Assembly (NCBI GenBank): GCA_021781255.1
Contig: JAJXXG010001090.1
Location: forward strand, 1 to 6,820
DNA: 6,820 nt
Reading direction: 5' to 3'
Source: Acidobacteriota bacterium
GTDB lineage: Bacteria > Acidobacteriota > Terriglobia > Terriglobales > Acidobacteriaceae
Below, in pieces: positions 5,937-6,820 of this stretch. The translations under genes and the position numbers were made by a program. The notes under the pieces are model-generated. The model saw nothing but the letters and a program-made list of their open reading frames with translations. It had not been told where the DNA came from and made no database searches. Each line of letters begins with the position of its first letter. Within the stretch, counting starts at the first letter, position 1.

Positions 5937-6044
5937 AGGTAATTGAGAAGAGCGCGGCCACTTCATGCCGCTCAGGCTTGCTGAGCCGGCCGCGCGGGCT
6001 CGTTCGGGCGCCAGGGTGTCCTATTTTCAGACAGGCAATTACCT
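5937..6044. repeat. 108-bp nested inverted-repeat element
   Basis: The ends AGGTAATTG (5937-5945) and CAATTACCT (6036-6044) are perfect 9-bp inverted repeats. Inside them GCGCGGCC (5952-5959) pairs with GGCCGCGC (5988-5995), and inside that GCTCAG (5970-5975) pairs with CTGAGC (5981-5986) over a 5-nt loop. A further small TGTC/GACA pairing (6017-6020 / 6030-6033) lies in the right half. This could be a structured RNA or a small terminal-inverted-repeat (MITE- or REP-like) element. No clear target-site duplication flanks it, and no copy occurs elsewhere in the window. Confidence 0.5.
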
Positions 6045-6075
6045 AAGTTTGTCCACGCCGTAATCTGGCGCGCAG

Positions 6076-6099
6076 TGCCGATTATCACTACTATCGGCA
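6076..6099. promoter_or_regulatory. Operator-like inverted repeat upstream of the small charged protein
   Basis: TGCCGAT (6076-6082) and ATCGGCA (6093-6099) form a perfect 7-bp inverted repeat separated by 10 AT-richer bases, about 70 bp before the gene at 6170. The geometry of one helical turn between half-sites suits a dimeric regulator. No regulator is identified. Confidence 0.4.
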
Positions 6100-6129
6100 G
6101 AGGCTTGAAAAGCTTGAGGCCGCGCCAGA

Positions 6130-6157
6130 AAATTCTTCGGCTTCAAATTCTTCGCCT
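6130..6157 (+). repeat. 15-bp tandem duplication, nearly two copies
   Basis: AAATTCTTCG occurs at 6130-6139 and again at 6145-6154, and the similarity continues as GGCTTC versus GCCTGA. The period is 15 bp. It is AT-rich compared with its surroundings and lies directly upstream of the ribosome site for the 6170 gene. Confidence 0.6.
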
Positions 6158-6163
6158 GAGGTG
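6158..6163 (+). promoter_or_regulatory. Shine-Dalgarno site setting the start at 6170
   Basis: GAGGTG, a perfect match to part of the anti-Shine-Dalgarno complement, ends 6 nt before ATG 6170. It supports this ATG over the GTG at 6161, which lies inside the site itself. Confidence 0.7.
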
Positions 6164-6169
6164 CCCGCC

Positions 6170-6421
6170 ATGTTTTCCAATCGCGCTGAGCTGGATCGAT
6201 TTGAGATCAGTCCCCGGTTTCGCCGCTCCATCGAGGAGCGCGTTGCCCGGCTGGAGCGGGACGCCGATTGCGACGAGGCCCAGATCGCGCGGTTGGAGGA
6301 CGGCGACCACATCCGCCGGCAGATGCGCCTGGTGGCAGCCGAGCGCGCCGAAGCGCTGCGCATGCGGCTGTTTCTTGACCGCGCCCGGACGCGCCAACCT
6401 CGCCCGCTCATCACTCTTTGA
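6170..6421 (+). CDS. Small charged, helical protein of unknown function
   Basis: An 83-residue protein, rich in Arg and Glu/Asp, with no signal peptide or membrane segment. It is predicted to be mostly helical, with coiled-coil-like spacing through RRSIEERVARLERDAD, EAQIARLEDGDHIRRQMRL and AAERAEALRMRLFL. Codons from 6170 are GC3-rich like the neighbours. The open frame continues upstream to 6047, but that stretch uses AT-ending codons (AAT, TCT, TCA, CTT, AGG) and lacks a standard start, so it is probably not coding. The charged tail loosely recalls C-terminal regulatory helices of CPA1 cation/proton antiporters, so a remnant of such a gene is possible. I cannot assign a function. A terminator follows, so it appears to be a self-contained single gene. 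Confidence 0.62.
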   Translation: MFSNRAELDRFEISPRFRRSIEERVARLERDADCDEAQIARLEDGDHIRRQMRLVAAERAEALRMRLFLDRARTRQPRPLITL

Positions 6422-6462
6422 TCCGCTCAGTCCACGCACAATGTCGGGCTGCACAATGCCTT

Positions 6463-6507
6463 AAGGCCGCGCCTCGGTAACGCCGGTGGTGGCCTTTTGG
6501 CTTTTCC
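6463..6507 (+). terminator. Intrinsic terminator of the small charged protein gene
   Basis: AAGGCC (6463-6468) pairs with GGCCTT (6491-6496). Inside it CC/GG and TCGG/CCGG (6474-6477 / 6483-6486) extend the stem around a TAACG loop. TTGGCTTTT follows. It lies about 42 nt after the stop and fits a factor-independent terminator. GCCTTAAGGC (6458-6467) is an overlapping palindrome. Confidence 0.6.
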
Positions 6508-6552
6508 GCGTCATTTGCCTGTCCCCGGCTCTTCCGCACACCTTGGATGGTG

Positions 6553-6568
6553 GAATGCGTTTGCATTC
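6553..6568. promoter_or_regulatory. Inverted repeat GAATGC-N4-GCATTC
   Basis: A perfect 6-bp inverted repeat with GTTT between the arms. The core TGCGTTTGC (6556-6564) recurs exactly at 6660-6668, next to the repressor gene start, suggesting two sites for one protein. Confidence 0.4.
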
Positions 6569-6612
6569 ACAGATGGCCGGTTCCAGCAATGTGAGCCGCG
6601 GTACAAGACGGC

Positions 6613-6626
6613 GTGACAGCTGTCAC
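6613..6626. promoter_or_regulatory. Perfect 14-bp palindrome upstream of the ArsR-type gene
   Basis: GTGACAGCTGTCAC is fully self-complementary and lies 82 bp before the ATG at 6708. It has the form of a symmetric binding site for a dimeric regulator. GTGACA in its left half also resembles a -35 box (5/6), but no -10 lies at the right distance. Confidence 0.45.
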
Positions 6627-6659
6627 AGAGTGCTGGAGCCGGGTCGCCTAGACTGAGGC

Positions 6660-6687
6660 TGCGTTTGCGAGATTACGCAAATACGCA
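6660..6687. promoter_or_regulatory. Probable autoregulatory operator of the ArsR-type gene
   Basis: TTTGCG (6664-6669) and CGCAAA (6676-6681) are perfect inverted arms separated by AGATTA. Outer TGCG (6660-6663) and CGCA (6684-6687) extend the symmetry with a 2-nt offset on the right. It ends 20 bp before the start codon and overlaps the expected transcription start. ArsR/SmtB repressors commonly bind such imperfect inverted repeats in their own promoters, so autoregulation is inferred. Confidence 0.5.
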
Positions 6688-6707
6688 GATAGCCAGGGAG
6701 GAGCCGG

Positions 6708-6820
6708 ATGAAGCAGACCATGAGCGATGCGTCGTGCGAAATGCTCGGCGACTTCTTTGCCACCTTTGCGCACACCACGCGCATGCGCATCTTCTGCGCG
6801 CTGCAGCGGGGCCCCAAGAC
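6708..6820 (+). CDS. ArsR/SmtB-family transcriptional regulator, N-terminal part
   Basis: ATG 6708 follows GGGAGGAG (6696-6703), a strong ribosome site with 6 nt after its GGAGG core. The 37 visible codons run off the right edge. The segment MLGDFFATFAHTTRMRIFCALQRG matches the first helices of ArsR-type winged-helix repressors, whose usual form is 'hydrophobic-x-ALA-x-PTR-hydrophobic-x-IL-x-x-L'. The family binds operator DNA as a dimer and releases it on metal binding, redox change or another signal. The metal-binding or sensing helix is outside the window, so the inducer cannot be judged. C10 and C30 are present in the visible part. The upstream inverted repeats suggest self-repression. 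The regulated gene would normally lie just downstream, beyond the edge. An alternative start at ATG 6720 has no comparable ribosome site. Confidence 0.75.
   Translation, partial: MKQTMSDASCEMLGDFFATFAHTTRMRIFCALQRGPK

Noticed and set aside
6075..6464. Plus-strand 129-residue frame overlapping the small charged protein
   Set aside because: It is out of frame with the GC3-rich reading and has a weak start, and it overlaps the operator-like repeat.

Overview
The window is GC-rich DNA with third codon positions dominated by G and C. It very probably comes from an Acidobacteriota genome, most likely class Terriglobia. The main reason is two secreted proteins of the 'VWFA-related acidobacterial domain' type (TIGR03436-like), placed back to back. 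A BON-domain lipoprotein with a Pro/Ala linker and a glycine zipper also fits that phylum. This is inferred from reading the translations; no database was searched.

Layout. Positions 1-313 hold the C-terminus of a membrane CDP-alcohol phosphatidyltransferase (+). It converges on an exported thioredoxin-like protein (323-820, -). A 103-bp divergent gap leads to a small uncharacterised protein (924-1364, +) and then tatA (1473-1700, +). A hairpin-rich gap (1701-1971) separates tatA from VWFA protein 1 (1972-3291, -). That gene shares a roughly 200-bp divergent control region with VWFA protein 2 (3490-4542, +). A structured 214-bp gap, which may hold a leader RNA or small RNA, precedes the BON/glycine-zipper lipoprotein (4757-5830, +). 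Next is a 339-bp non-coding stretch with a strong hairpin, a nested inverted-repeat element and an operator-like inverted repeat. It is followed by a short charged helical protein (6170-6421, +), a terminator, and a palindrome-rich control region. The window ends in the first 37 codons of an ArsR-type repressor (6708 onward).

How the genes fit together. Most products act at or beyond the inner membrane: a phospholipid synthase, an exported thiol-disulfide protein, the Tat pore subunit, two exported VWA proteins and an envelope lipoprotein. This is a loose envelope and secretion neighbourhood with many strand changes, not one operon. The only clear shared regulation is the divergent VWFA pair. 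I found no CRISPR array, tRNA, rRNA, transposase or phage gene. No complete new defence or metabolic system is evident. The least explained parts are the structured intergenic regions at 4543-4756, 5889-6100 and 6550-6690, and the small protein at 6170-6421.
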